Positions 28,872 through 38,175 are shown, counted from the stretch's first letter. The stretch is 64,000 bases of DNA from Actinomycetales bacterium (GCA_016710645.1 JADJVI010000014.1:1-64000); one strand, 5' to 3'. A program made the numbers and translations. The notes: generated by a model not told the origin, from the letters alone.

Positions 28872-29560
28872 CAGCGCAGCGCTTCGATCGCGCCGCCCAC
28901 ATCGACCCGGCGGCCGGTGAAGAACGGCGTCTCCTCACGCACGTGCCGCCGCGCCGTGGCCGAGCGCAAGTGCCGCATGAGGTCGACGATGTCGTGCAAA
29001 ACCGGGCCCTCCAGCGCAAGCATCCATTCCCAGTCGCCGAGGGCGAAGGCGGCGACCGTGTTGGTGAGCACGTCGGGGTAGGAGCGGCCCATCGTGCCGT
29101 GCTCGATGAGCATGTCGCGGCGCTCCTGCTCGGGCAGCAGGTACCACTCGTAGGAGCGCACGAAGGGATAGACGACCAGCCAGTCTTGCGCCGGCGCCCC
29201 GGTCATGAAGGCCGGCACGTGACCCTTGTTGAACTCGGCCGGCCGGTGCATCGCGACCCCGCTGAAGACCAGGTCGGCACACTCGCCGAGACCATCGCGG
29301 CGGATCCGGCGCACGGCGGCCTGCACCAGCTCGGCGGTCGGCGCATGCAGCCACACCATGAGGTCGGCGTCGGCTCGCATCCCCGACACGTCGTAGAGCC
29401 CCCGCACGACGACCTCCTGGTCGGCGAGCGCATCGAGGCAGGCCTGCAGCCGCGCCTCGGCGCCTTCACCGGGCTGGTCGCCACGGGCGAACACGGCCCA
29501 GCAGGTGTAGCGGATGGTCTCGTTGATCTCACGCGCGGTGGCGCGGGCGATCGGCTTCAT
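28871..29560 (-). CDS. hemQ: Coproheme decarboxylase
   Basis: Converts coproheme to heme b by peroxide-dependent decarboxylation of two propionates, the final step (ChdC, chlorite-dismutase fold). The region around SYEWYLLPEQERR carries the catalytic tyrosine, and the proximal histidine is in LIEHGTMGRSY. 229 residues. ATG at 29560 has AGGAG upstream and overlaps the hemY stop by four bases. Its presence fixes the pathway as coproporphyrin-dependent. Confidence 0.96.
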   Translation of the reverse strand: MKPIARATAREINETIRYTCWAVFARGDQPGEGAEARLQACLDALADQEVVVRGLYDVSGMRADADLMVWLHAPTAELVQAAVRRIRRDGLGECADLVFSGVAMHRPAEFNKGHVPAFMTGAPAQDWLVVYPFVRSYEWYLLPEQERRDMLIEHGTMGRSYPDVLTNTVAAFALGDWEWMLALEGPVLHDIVDLMRHLRSATARRHVREETPFFTGRRVDVGGAIEALR

Positions 29561-31068
29561 CGGGATGGCTCCTGAGTATGGACGGACTGGGCAGTGGGGT
29601 CGGTTGGGTCGGCGGGCTCGGTGGGGTCGGTCGGAGCTGCGAGCGCCGTGAGCACGGCGCGGGTGGCACGGCGGCCATCGGCGATGCAGTCCGGGATGCC
29701 GACCCCGCGCAACGCGGCTCCCGCGACCGCCCAGGTCGGGTATGCCGTGAGGCCAGCCTCTGCGCGGCGCACCCGGTCGAGGTGGCCGACGGTGTATTTC
29801 GGCATGACCTCACTCCACCGGGTGACCCGCCAGAAGGCCGGCGGGCGGGTCGCGCCGAGGAGGCGACCGGCATACGGCTCGATCTGGGCGAGCAGGTCGG
29901 CGTCGGTCGCGGCCGCACCAGCGGGGGTGGACGCCGACGGCGCGGTGCGCAGGGCGACCTTGTCGGGCACGAAGACCCGCACCAGCACCCGACCGTCGGT
30001 GGCGCGACCGGGCCACTTGACCGAGCTCACCGTCACTCCACTCGCGGGAGCCGGGCCGGCGTCGAGCCAGCCCTGGGTGGTGACGGGCGTGGGGAACGCG
30101 TCGGCGGGGTAGCCGAGGGTGACCACGGCGGTCGAGCTGTGCCGGATCTCGCCGAGGGCTGCGGCGGTGGCGGGCGAGTGATCGGCGAGCAGATCGGCCG
30201 ATGCCGCCGCACCGGCTGCCAGGATGACGCCATCAAAGACCGCGTCGGATCCGTCCGAGAAACGCACCCGGGTGGGGGGCGCGCCGCCCGCGAGCGGGTC
30301 GATGGAGACTGCGTACGTCTGCAGCCGCAGGGTGGCGCCCGCGTCGGTGAGCCGCTGGACCAACCGCTCGATGAGCATGCCGAGTCCGCCACTGAGACTG
30401 CGGAACGGCGAGGCCGGTGCGCCGGCCGGGGCCGCCGTGCGGGCAGCCCGAGCACCTCGCCCCTGCGCCCAGGCGGCGAGCAGCAGGCTGCGGTGAGAGC
30501 GTTCGTTGTCGCGCAGCGAGGGCAACACGGCATCCAGGCTCAACTCGTCCAGCGACGCGCCATAGATGCCCCCGACCATGGGGTCGGCCAGACACTCGAC
30601 GACCCCGCCGCCGAGCCGAGCGCGCAGGAAGTCGCCGATCGACACGTCCGCCTCGCCCAATCGGCGCGGCAACACCAGATCCAGAGCGGCGCGCAGCTTC
30701 TGCCGCCAGCCGAGCAGCCCGGTGGTGACGAAGGGGCCGATCCGTTGCGGCAGCACCATGCCCATCCCCTGCGGGATCGGGTGCATGCGCCCGCCCACCC
30801 GGATCGACACCGTGCGCCCCGGATTGACGGTCACGACGTCGCCGTCCAGGCCCAGCTCACGGATCAAGGCCATGCCGGCCGGGCGATAGGCGACGAACGC
30901 ATCGGGCCCGTGCTCCACGACGAACCCGTCCGCCCGCTCGGTGTGCACCTTGCCGCCCCAGCGTGCCGAGGACTCGACGACGGTCACCTCGGCGCCGGCG
31001 CACACGCCTTCCCAGGCGGCGGCCAGGCCGGTGATGCCCCCGCCGACGACGAGCAGCCGTGGGCTCAC
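29557..31068 (-). CDS. hemY: Coproporphyrinogen III oxidase (HemY/CgoX)
   Basis: FAD enzyme that oxidises coproporphyrinogen III to coproporphyrin III. The FAD motif LLVVGGGITGLAAAW is at the very N-terminus when translation starts at GTG 31068 (AGGAG upstream); VVEHGPDAFVAYRP and AGAALRGVGIPDCIADG are family motifs. 503 residues. The last 25 residues form a Thr/Pro/Asp repeat (DPTEPADPTDPT), probably a disordered tail. Overlaps hemE upstream and hemQ downstream by four bases each. Confidence 0.96.
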   Translation of the reverse strand: MSPRLLVVGGGITGLAAAWEGVCAGAEVTVVESSARWGGKVHTERADGFVVEHGPDAFVAYRPAGMALIRELGLDGDVVTVNPGRTVSIRVGGRMHPIPQGMGMVLPQRIGPFVTTGLLGWRQKLRAALDLVLPRRLGEADVSIGDFLRARLGGGVVECLADPMVGGIYGASLDELSLDAVLPSLRDNERSHRSLLLAAWAQGRGARAARTAAPAGAPASPFRSLSGGLGMLIERLVQRLTDAGATLRLQTYAVSIDPLAGGAPPTRVRFSDGSDAVFDGVILAAGAAASADLLADHSPATAAALGEIRHSSTAVVTLGYPADAFPTPVTTQGWLDAGPAPASGVTVSSVKWPGRATDGRVLVRVFVPDKVALRTAPSASTPAGAAATDADLLAQIEPYAGRLLGATRPPAFWRVTRWSEVMPKYTVGHLDRVRRAEAGLTAYPTWAVAGAALRGVGIPDCIADGRRATRAVLTALAAPTDPTEPADPTDPTAQSVHTQEPSR

Positions 31069-32180
31069 GCCAGCTCCTGCGCGACAGCGGCCGATGGATC
31101 GGGGTGCTCGTGGACGAGGGCGACCAGTCGGGTGAGCACGTCGGGGTCGGTGGTCGGCGGCACCCCGTGGCCGAGGTTGACGACGTGCCCGGGCGCGTCC
31201 TGTCCGTCGGCGAGAACGGCAAGGGTGTGCCGGGCCAGCTCCGCCCAGGGGGCGGCCAGCAACTCCGGGTCGATATTGCCCTGCAGCGGGGTGCGCCCGC
31301 CGAGCAACGCGTTGGCCTCGCGCAACGAGGTGTGCGCATCGACGCCCATGACGTCGGCGCCGGCATCGCGCATGGCGACCAGCAACGGCTTGGTGCGCGT
31401 GCCGAAGTGCACGCGCGGCACTCCGAGGTCGACGACCGACGCGAGCACCGCGGCCGAGTGCGGGGCCGACGCCACGGCATACTCCCGCGGGGTGAGCGCC
31501 CCGGCCCACGAGTCAAAAAGCTGCAGCGCGCTGGCCCCGGCCAGGGCCTGGGCGCGCAGGAAGGCGCCGGTCGTGCGGGCCACCCAGGAGAGCAGCCGGT
31601 GCCAGAGCTCGGGCTCGTCGTGCAGCAACGCCTTGGTGTGGATGTAGTCGCGGCTCGGGCGGCCCTCGACGAGATAGCTGGCCACCGTGAACGGCGCCCC
31701 GGCGAACCCGATCAGCGGGGTCGACCCCAGCTCGGCGATGGTGAGGCCGACGGCTTCGGTGATCGGTGCGAGGGCGGCCGGGTCGAGCTCGGGCAGGGCG
31801 GCGATGTCGGCAGCGGAGCGCACCGGGTGGTCCATGACCGGCCCGACACCGGGCACGATGTCGACCCCGACCCCGGCCAGGCGCAGCGGCACGACGATGT
31901 CGGAGAAGAAGATCGCGGCGTCGACGCCATGGCGGCGCACCGGCTGGCAAGTGATCTCGGCGGCCAGGTCGGGGCGCAGGCACGAGTCGAGCATGGCGGT
32001 GCCCTCGCGGACCGCGCGGTATTCCGGCAGCGAACGCCCGGCCTGGCGCATCATCCAGATCGGTCGGTGGCTGGTGCGCTCGCCGCGATAGGCCCGCACC
32101 AGCGGCGAGGATGCCGTCCGTCCGTCGAGGAGGGGATGGCTGTCCGGCAAGCCGGTCGGCTGGGGCGCTGATGAGGTCAC
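31065..32180 (-). CDS. hemE: Uroporphyrinogen decarboxylase
   Basis: Decarboxylates uroporphyrinogen III to coproporphyrinogen III. The signature PIWMMRQAGRSLPEYR and the GFAGAPFTVASYL segment are intact, and GNIDPELL is near the C-terminus. The start is GTG at 32180 with AAGGA five bases upstream. The same frame stays open far into hemC, but that extension is only a shadow of hemC. 371 residues. Confidence 0.97.
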   Translation of the reverse strand: MTSSAPQPTGLPDSHPLLDGRTASSPLVRAYRGERTSHRPIWMMRQAGRSLPEYRAVREGTAMLDSCLRPDLAAEITCQPVRRHGVDAAIFFSDIVVPLRLAGVGVDIVPGVGPVMDHPVRSAADIAALPELDPAALAPITEAVGLTIAELGSTPLIGFAGAPFTVASYLVEGRPSRDYIHTKALLHDEPELWHRLLSWVARTTGAFLRAQALAGASALQLFDSWAGALTPREYAVASAPHSAAVLASVVDLGVPRVHFGTRTKPLLVAMRDAGADVMGVDAHTSLREANALLGGRTPLQGNIDPELLAAPWAELARHTLAVLADGQDAPGHVVNLGHGVPPTTDPDVLTRLVALVHEHPDPSAAVAQELA

Positions 32181-33082
32181 GGGGTTCCTTGCAGGAGTGC
32201 GTCGGCGACCGCGCAGCCCAGCTCGTATGCCGTGGCGCGAGACTCGACCGGGTCGGAGGCGGGCAGGTCGACCACGGCATACCGGCTGGCGTAGCCGACG
32301 CCGCGGTGGTCGGAGATCTCGGCGACGAGGTCGAGCCGCTGCGGTGACCAGGTGGCGCGGGCGCCGACCGCGGTCGTGCAGGCGGCCTCGATGCCCTCCA
32401 GGACGGCCCGCTCGGCGACGACCTCCAGGCGCGAGGGCAGGTGGTCCAGCGCCGCGAGCGTGGCCGCCAGGGGTGAGTCCGAGCGGCACTCGACCGCCAG
32501 GGCGCCTTGCGCCGGCGCTGGCACGAGATCGGTCAGCGCAAAGACCTCGGTGGCCTCGGCGGCTCGTCCGACGCGGTGCAATCCCGCCAAGGCAAGCACG
32601 ACTGCATCGACAGTCCCGTTGTGCGCCAACGAAATGCGCGTGTCGATATTGCCCCGCACCGGGACGATGACCAGGTCCGGGCGCCATCGCAACAGCGCCG
32701 CAGACCGGCGCGGGCTGCTGGTGCCGACCCGGGCACCCACCGGCAACTGCGCCAGGGTCAGTCCCTCGCGGGCCACGAGCACGTCCTCGGCGGGCGCACG
32801 CTCGGGCACGGCAGCGACGACGAGCCCGGGCACCGGCGCGCTGGGCAGGTCCTTGTAGGAGTGCACGACGAGGTCGACCCGGTCCTCCAGCAGGGCGTCG
32901 CGCAGGGTGGCGACGAAGGCCCCGGGCCGCGGCGGTGCGTCGAGGGGGATCCGGGTGTCGTCGCCCTCGGAGCGGATCGGGACGAGCTCGCACGGCATAC
33001 CGGTCAGTGCGGTGACCGCCGCCGCGACCTGACCCGACTGGGTGCGGGCCAGCACGCTCGCGCGGGTGCCGAGCCGGAGCAT
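32177..33082 (-). CDS. hemC: Porphobilinogen deaminase (hydroxymethylbilane synthase)
   Basis: Polymerises four porphobilinogens to hydroxymethylbilane. Conserved: LRLGTRASVLARTQSGQVA, VHSYKDLPS, GTSSPRRSA and VRGNIDTR. The dipyrromethane-cofactor cysteine is in IEAACTTAVGA. 301 residues, with no fused uroporphyrinogen III synthase (HemD) domain, and hemD is absent from the operon. Start and stop each overlap the neighbouring heme gene. Confidence 0.97.
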   Translation of the reverse strand: MLRLGTRASVLARTQSGQVAAAVTALTGMPCELVPIRSEGDDTRIPLDAPPRPGAFVATLRDALLEDRVDLVVHSYKDLPSAPVPGLVVAAVPERAPAEDVLVAREGLTLAQLPVGARVGTSSPRRSAALLRWRPDLVIVPVRGNIDTRISLAHNGTVDAVVLALAGLHRVGRAAEATEVFALTDLVPAPAQGALAVECRSDSPLAATLAALDHLPSRLEVVAERAVLEGIEAACTTAVGARATWSPQRLDLVAEISDHRGVGYASRYAVVDLPASDPVESRATAYELGCAVADALLQGTP

Positions 33083-34335
33083 CAGGAGACCTCGATCCCG
33101 AAGAGGGTGTGCATGGCGCGGCGGTAGTCGTCCAGGCCCCCCGTGCGAGCCAGCTCGACCGCGCGCACCGACGGGGTGTGCAGCAAGGCGCCCGACACCC
33201 GGTGCAACGCCCGCGCGACCGCCTCGGCCGTCTCGTCGGGGTAGCGCCGACGAGCGAGTTCGATCTCGGCCTCAATGAGGGACATGACGTGGGCGCGCAT
33301 CGCCGTCACGGCCGGGGCAGCGGTGCGCCCTTGCTCGACATGCTGGTATGCCGTGACCGCCCGGGCCACCAGGTCACGGGCGGCGAGGATCGCGTCGGTG
33401 TGCGCGGCGGGAGCGTGGGCGCCGATCTCGTCGAGCCCGATGACGTCGACGTCGACGAAGGCGGCCACCTCGGCCGGCACGTCGCCGCGGGCGCTGAGGT
33501 CGAGGATCGGCAGGACGCGCGCCTCGCGCACGCCGACGGCGGCGTCGCTGCGGCGCTCGCCCAGGGTGTCGGGGGTGAGCACGTGCTCGCCGGCGCCACT
33601 CGCGCTCACGACGAGATCGGTATGCCGGAGCTCGGCTTCCAGCCCATCGGCAGCGATGGCCCGCACGCCAGGATGGCTGGCTGCAAAGGCGGTGGCCCGG
33701 CCGGTCTGGGAGTGGACCGAGAGGTCCGTGCACCCTCGGCGGGCCAGGGTCGCGACGACCACACCGGCATACGCGCCGGTGCCGAGGACGAGCGCGCGGC
33801 GACCCGCGACCGGCCCGTGGCGGCGTTCGACGAGGTCGAGGCCGACCGAGGCGATCGAGCGTCCCGCAGCGCCCAACGTGGTCTGGCTGGCGACCGCCTT
33901 GGCGGTGGCGAGGGCATCTTGGAAGAGCCGGTGCAGGGTCGGGCCGGACGTGCCGGCGGCGTCGGCGGCCGCGAGGGCGGCACGCACCTGACCGTGGATC
34001 TCAGCCTCGCCGACGACCATCGAGTCCAGCCCGCAGGCGACATCGAAGAGGTGCTCGACGGCTCCGGAATCGGCGAAGACGTGGACCGCCGCGAGGACCT
34101 CCGGGTCGACGCCATGGGTGGCGAAAGCAGTGAGAGCGGCCTCGACACCGGAGTGGAACTCGCCCGACTCCAGGTAGACCTCGAACCGGTTGCAGGTCGT
34201 CAGGGCGACGAGTCCGCTGATGGCGCAACCAGATTCGCGGATGTTGTTGACAAGAGAGTCGGCTTGAGCGCCGAGAGTTGCCAGCTGTTCCGACCCGACG
34301 TCATGGTGCGAGACGCCGATGGCTAGCAGCGGCAC
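33082..34335 (-). CDS. hemA: Glutamyl-tRNA reductase
   Basis: Reduces glutamyl-tRNA to glutamate-1-semialdehyde, the first and usually rate-controlling step. Catalytic Cys is in LVALTTCNRFEVY; GEAEIHGQVR and the NADPH domain (ALVLGTGAYAGVV) follow. The start is GTG at 34335. There is no Shine-Dalgarno, but TATGAT lies six bases upstream, so the mRNA is probably leaderless. The open frame continues upstream to 35007, but that stretch has no homology and is antisense to another gene. 417 residues. Confidence 0.95.
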   Translation of the reverse strand: MPLLAIGVSHHDVGSEQLATLGAQADSLVNNIRESGCAISGLVALTTCNRFEVYLESGEFHSGVEAALTAFATHGVDPEVLAAVHVFADSGAVEHLFDVACGLDSMVVGEAEIHGQVRAALAAADAAGTSGPTLHRLFQDALATAKAVASQTTLGAAGRSIASVGLDLVERRHGPVAGRRALVLGTGAYAGVVVATLARRGCTDLSVHSQTGRATAFAASHPGVRAIAADGLEAELRHTDLVVSASGAGEHVLTPDTLGERRSDAAVGVREARVLPILDLSARGDVPAEVAAFVDVDVIGLDEIGAHAPAAHTDAILAARDLVARAVTAYQHVEQGRTAAPAVTAMRAHVMSLIEAEIELARRRYPDETAEAVARALHRVSGALLHTPSVRAVELARTGGLDDYRRAMHTLFGIEVS

Positions 34336-34341
34336 GCCGAC

Positions 34342-34347
34342 ATCATA
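34342..34347 (-). promoter_or_regulatory. -10 box of the heme operon (leaderless start)
   Basis: On the minus strand TATGAT occupies 34347-34342. Six bases separate it from the hemA GTG at 34335, so transcription would begin at or next to the start codon. No convincing -35 element is seen. Confidence 0.65.
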
Positions 34348-34486
34348 GGCACGCCCGGGAACACCCTCGTCAGCCGTCTCGTTTGCCCTGATGACGCGCG
34401 AGCACGCCTCGCCTCCGGTCACACCGCCTGGTGTGGCACGCATCACCACCCATCCGACACCCGGAAAGCAGTAGGGGGACCACACC

Positions 34487-35014
34487 ATGTCCACCATCAC
34501 CGAGACCCTCAAAGCCAAGCTCGACGAGCTCGACCTCGACCGTCGCCTCGACGAACTCACCCGAGCCACCGAAGACGCCGTCAAGAAGGCCGTCGCCCAC
34601 GCCGGCGACCTCGCCCACGACAACCGCGAGAAGGTCAGCACCTTGCTCGACAAGGCCGGTGCCCTCATCGACGAGAAAACCGACGGCAAGTACCACGACC
34701 AGGTCGCCAAGGTCCGCACCCAGGTCGAGACCGGCGTCGACAAGCTCGCCGCCAAGCGTCCCGGCCCCGTCGTCTCCGACGCGACCGACGAGGACTGGGC
34801 CCGCGCCACCGACGAGGGCATGGCCCTCACCCCCGAAGAGGTCGGACACGCAGCCGGTATGCCGGCCGCCGACGTCATCGCCGCGCAGACGTCACACACT
34901 CCGATGCGCGACAAGGTCCTCGGCCCCCGGAACGCCGAGAGTGTCGCCCCCGACGCTGAGGCAGACGTTCCGGACGCCCCGACCACGTGGGATGCACACA
35001 CCGACAAGATCTGA
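34487..35014 (+). CDS. MT0933/Rv0909-like antitoxin-domain protein
   Basis: The central segment (DKAGALIDEKTDGKYHDQVA, about residues 64-83) matches the actinobacterial MT0933-like antitoxin family. The protein is mostly charged helix. At 175 residues it is longer than the usual 60-90, with an acidic C-terminal half (DEDWARATDEGMALTPEEVG). No toxin gene lies on either side, so it may be an orphan or a stress protein. A clear site GTAGGGGG precedes the ATG. It diverges from hemA. Confidence 0.7.
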   Translation: MSTITETLKAKLDELDLDRRLDELTRATEDAVKKAVAHAGDLAHDNREKVSTLLDKAGALIDEKTDGKYHDQVAKVRTQVETGVDKLAAKRPGPVVSDATDEDWARATDEGMALTPEEVGHAAGMPAADVIAAQTSHTPMRDKVLGPRNAESVAPDAEADVPDAPTTWDAHTDKI

Positions 35015-35036
35015 TCTCCACCTGTCGCGGCCCCGC

Positions 35037-35042
35037 TAGGTT
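35037..35042 (+). promoter_or_regulatory. -10 box TAGGTT, leaderless start
   Basis: TAGGTT ends six bases before the ATG at 35049, and the intervening GGGGTC is too close to the start to act well as a Shine-Dalgarno. Confidence 0.5.
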
Positions 35043-35048
35043 GGGGTC

Positions 35049-35519
35049 ATGACTTCCACCGGCGACGTCCTCACCGTGCAACGCGTGATCCCGGCGTCGC
35101 CGGTGGCTATTTTCGACCTCCTCGCCGACCCCGCCCGACACGTCGACATCGACGGGTCGGGCACCGTCAAGCACGCCCGCAGCGGCGGTCGCCGGCTCAA
35201 GCTCGGTGACTCCTTCGGGATGGACATGAAGCTCGGGGTCGCCTATGCCACCCGCAATGTGGTCGTCGAGTTCGAGGAGAACCGCCGGATCGCCTGGCAG
35301 ACCCTCGCAGCCTCCCCGCTGGACCGGTTCATCACCGGTCGGGTGTGGCGCTACGAGTTGGAGCCGGTCGACGGCGGCACCCTGGTCAAGCAGAGCTGGG
35401 ACATCCGCAAGGAGAAGCCGTTGAGCAAGCCCGGCGTCCGGCGGATGGCGGCGATGACCGAGCGCAACATGAACCGCACCCTCGAGCGCATCGCCGAAAT
35501 CCTGCGCGCCCAGGCATAG
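35049..35519 (+). CDS. SRPBCC-family (START-like) protein
   Basis: Predicted small-ligand-binding helix-grip protein; ligand unknown. The opening (VQRVIPASPVAIFDLLADPARH) and TRNVVVEFEENRRIAWQTL, with RYELEPVDGGTLV, fit the polyketide cyclase/dehydrase-like SRPBCC group. 156 residues, full length. Likely transcribed from its own leaderless promoter and independent of the upstream antitoxin-like gene. Confidence 0.85.
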   Translation: MTSTGDVLTVQRVIPASPVAIFDLLADPARHVDIDGSGTVKHARSGGRRLKLGDSFGMDMKLGVAYATRNVVVEFEENRRIAWQTLAASPLDRFITGRVWRYELEPVDGGTLVKQSWDIRKEKPLSKPGVRRMAAMTERNMNRTLERIAEILRAQA

Positions 35520-35562
35520 CTTCCCCGCGCGATCCGCCGACGAACGCTCTACGGTTGCTCCC

Positions 35563-36828
35563 ATGCCCTCCGTCGCCGAGGAGGCTGCGCTGTCCCACCC
35601 CTGGCAGTCGAAGCCCTTCCGGAACCTCACCATGGGTCACGCGACGAGTTCGTTCGGCAACGCCTTCTCACCCGTGGCGCTCGCCTTCGCGGTGCTCCAT
35701 CTCGGCGGATCCGCGACCGACCTCGGGATCGTCCTCGCGGCATACGCGCTGGCGCAGGTGGTGACCACGCTGGTCGGTGGGGTCCTCGGCGACCGACTCC
35801 CGCGCTCGCTCATGATGCAGGGCTCCTCGGCGGTGCTGTCGCTCATCCAGGCGTTCGTCGCCGCGAGCCTCATCGGTGGCTGGTCGAGCATCCAGCTGCT
35901 GGCCATCACTCAACTGCTGGCCGGCTGCGTTGGCGCGCTGTCCAGCCCCAGCTCGCAAGCCGCCACCTCGCAGGTGGTGCCACCGGAGCTGCTGCCGCGA
36001 GCTGTCGCGATCCGTCGGCTGGTCAACAACACCGCGATGGTGCTGGGGTTCGGCGCCGCAGGCATGGTCGTCGCGGCGGTCGGATCAGGGTGGGCCATCG
36101 CCGTCGACGCGGCCACCTTTGCGGTGGCGGCGATCTTCTTCTCGCTGCTGCGGCTGCCGCCGGTCACCCCGTCGGCCGACAAGCCGTCGATGCTCGCCGA
36201 GGCCGTCGCGGGCGCGCGGGAGGTGTTCCGGCATACCTGGCTCTGGGCCCTCATCGTGCAGGCGCTGGTCTACCACCTCTTCTACGGCGGCGCGCAAGGC
36301 GTACTCGGGCCGATCGTCGTCAAGGACGACTTCGGCGAGGCGGCATGGGGGTGGGCGCTCGGGGCGCTCATGGTCGGGTTCATGGTCGGTGGACTGGTCA
36401 CCTTGCGCTGGCGGCCACGACGGCTCGTGTATGCCGGCACGATCCTGCTCGGTCTCACCGCGTGCTTCCCGGCCGCTCTCGCCTCGCCAGTCGGGCTGAC
36501 CTGGGTGCTCGTGGGAGCCTTCCTGCACGGCTTCGGGTTGGAGATCTTCAGCGTCAACTGGGACGTGGCCATCCAGCAGAACATCCCGCCGGAGAAGCTG
36601 GCCCGGGTGTTCTCCTTCGATGTGGCCGGCTCGTTCGCAGCCCGCCCGATCGGGTTGGCCCTGACCGGGCCGATCGCCCAGATGGTGGGCTTCCACGCGT
36701 GGTTGTGGGTGGTCGCCGCGGTCATCGTCGGCACCCTGCTGCTGGTGCTGCTCGTGCCCTCGGTGCGGCGCCTGCAACGGCTCGCCGACGGGCCCAACGA
36801 CCCGGTGGCCGTCGCGCCAGGCGACTAA
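35563..36828 (+). CDS. MFS transporter (EntS/MFS_3-like exporter)
   Basis: Twelve-helix major-facilitator protein. GHATSSFGNAFSPVALAFAV and GGVLGDRLPRS (the loop 2-3 motif) resemble the enterobactin-exporter (MFS_3) branch; substrate unknown. 421 residues. TACGGT at 35550-35555 is seven bases before the ATG, with no Shine-Dalgarno. Ten bases separate it from the enterochelin-esterase-like gene, which hints at a shared small-molecule substrate (inference). Confidence 0.88.
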   Translation: MPSVAEEAALSHPWQSKPFRNLTMGHATSSFGNAFSPVALAFAVLHLGGSATDLGIVLAAYALAQVVTTLVGGVLGDRLPRSLMMQGSSAVLSLIQAFVAASLIGGWSSIQLLAITQLLAGCVGALSSPSSQAATSQVVPPELLPRAVAIRRLVNNTAMVLGFGAAGMVVAAVGSGWAIAVDAATFAVAAIFFSLLRLPPVTPSADKPSMLAEAVAGAREVFRHTWLWALIVQALVYHLFYGGAQGVLGPIVVKDDFGEAAWGWALGALMVGFMVGGLVTLRWRPRRLVYAGTILLGLTACFPAALASPVGLTWVLVGAFLHGFGLEIFSVNWDVAIQQNIPPEKLARVFSFDVAGSFAARPIGLALTGPIAQMVGFHAWLWVVAAVIVGTLLLVLLVPSVRRLQRLADGPNDPVAVAPGD

Positions 36829-36838
36829 CCTCCTGCGA

Positions 36839-38170
36839 GTGACCGACCTCCCCGAGCCGCTGGGCGCCGCCGACGGTGTTCGCGTGGACGCCCGCGCGGA
36901 CGTTCGCGTGGACGCCCGCGCGGGCGCGCGCGAGGGCGAGGGCGACGCCGCGGCGTCGGCGACGGAGGACTTCCGGACCACGCTCACCCAACACGAGATC
37001 GTCTTCCGCTGCCCCGATCCGCAGCATGAGCTGGTCGACGTGCGGCTCTGGTACTACCTCGATCTGCCCTTACCTGACGGACGCCGCGGGTCGCAGCCGC
37101 CGCCGCCCGATCACCTGCAGCCGGTGCCCGGCGGGTGGGAGTTGCGCTGGCCGTTGGCCGGCCTGGACCTGGACCGCCTGGAATACGAGTTCACCGCGGG
37201 GCGGTCGGGTCACCCGGAGGGGCCGGACGGCCGGGAGCGCACCATGTTCCCCGACCCGGGCAATCCGCTGCGCGTCGAGGGCCCGTTCAGCGGGTCGTCC
37301 TGGCTCGCGTTGCCGGGGTATCAGCAGCCGGAGTGGCTCGCCGACGAACGCTGGCCGATGGTCTCCCAGGTCGTGTCCGTGCCCGCGCTGAGGTCCGCCG
37401 AGGGAGCACATGGTGCCGAGGTCGGCGACAGTGCTGAGGGCGTCGAGAGCGTCGAGGGGGTTCAGGGCGCTGACCGGGCCGAGGGTGGCGTCCGGCCGCT
37501 CGACGTCGAGGTCTGGAACCCCGCCTGGGCAGTCGATCAAGAGCTACCGCTGCTCATCGCCCACGACGGTCCGGAGTTCCACCGCCTCGGCGCGCTCACC
37601 GACGCGATCGCCGCCTTCGGGGCGGCCGGCCGACTGCCCGCGCTGCGGGTGGCGCTGCTGCCCCCGCAATGGCGCACGTCGACGTATGCCGCCGACCCGG
37701 CATACGCGGCCTGGTTGGTCGAGCAGGCGGTGCCCGCGCTGCGCGAGGCGCTGCCCACTCGGGGGCGTCCCATCCTCGCCGGCCCGAGCCTCGGCGGGCT
37801 CGCCGCGCTGCACGCCGAGTGGCACCACCCGGGCACCTTCGCGGGGCTGCTGCTGCTCTCGGGGTCCTTCTTCATGGACGAATTCGACTCGCACGAAAGC
37901 GGATTCGTGCATTGGGCGCGGCTGCGCGGGTTCATCGACGAGGTGTATGCCGTGGGGTTACCCCCCAGCCGCCCAGCCGTCGCCCTGGGGTGGGGCACGG
38001 CGGAGGAGAACCGGCACAACAACCTCGCCATGGCCGCGCGGCTGGAGCAGTTGGGGCTGAGCGTCGGCCGGGCGACCCGGCGGGACGGCCACACCTTCAC
38101 CTGTTGGCGCAACCTGCTCGACCCGTTGTTGCCGCAGCTCGTCGCCGCAGCCTGGCCGCAGGAGGGCTGA
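36839..38170 (+). CDS. Enterochelin-esterase-like alpha/beta hydrolase
   Basis: A two-domain esterase. The N-terminal sandwich-like part (about 50-150, LWYYLDLPLPDG) resembles the N-domain of Fes-type esterases. The C-terminal D-family esterase has nucleophile GPSLGGLAALHAEW and a late histidine in RRDGHTFTCWR. Residues 14-30 (VRVDARADVRVDARAG) and about 180-222 (GVESVEGVQGADRAEGG) are imperfect repeats, probably slippage insertions. GTG start with TAACCT at 36826-36831, seven bases upstream, overlapping the MFS stop. 443 residues. Confidence 0.8.
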   Translation: MTDLPEPLGAADGVRVDARADVRVDARAGAREGEGDAAASATEDFRTTLTQHEIVFRCPDPQHELVDVRLWYYLDLPLPDGRRGSQPPPPDHLQPVPGGWELRWPLAGLDLDRLEYEFTAGRSGHPEGPDGRERTMFPDPGNPLRVEGPFSGSSWLALPGYQQPEWLADERWPMVSQVVSVPALRSAEGAHGAEVGDSAEGVESVEGVQGADRAEGGVRPLDVEVWNPAWAVDQELPLLIAHDGPEFHRLGALTDAIAAFGAAGRLPALRVALLPPQWRTSTYAADPAYAAWLVEQAVPALREALPTRGRPILAGPSLGGLAALHAEWHHPGTFAGLLLLSGSFFMDEFDSHESGFVHWARLRGFIDEVYAVGLPPSRPAVALGWGTAEENRHNNLAMAARLEQLGLSVGRATRRDGHTFTCWRNLLDPLLPQLVAAAWPQEG

Positions 38171-38175
38171 TCACG

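Noticed and set aside
29578..31647. A 689-codon plus-strand open frame
   Set aside because: Antisense shadow of hemY and hemE; low-complexity Gly/Arg-rich translation and no ribosome site.
32181..33275. Upstream extension of hemE
   Set aside because: The open frame overlaps hemC in another frame; GTG 32180 has a ribosome site and gives the normal HemE length.
34336..35007. Upstream extension of hemA
   Set aside because: No homology to glutamyl-tRNA reductase before GTG 34335, and the stretch is antisense to the antitoxin-like gene.
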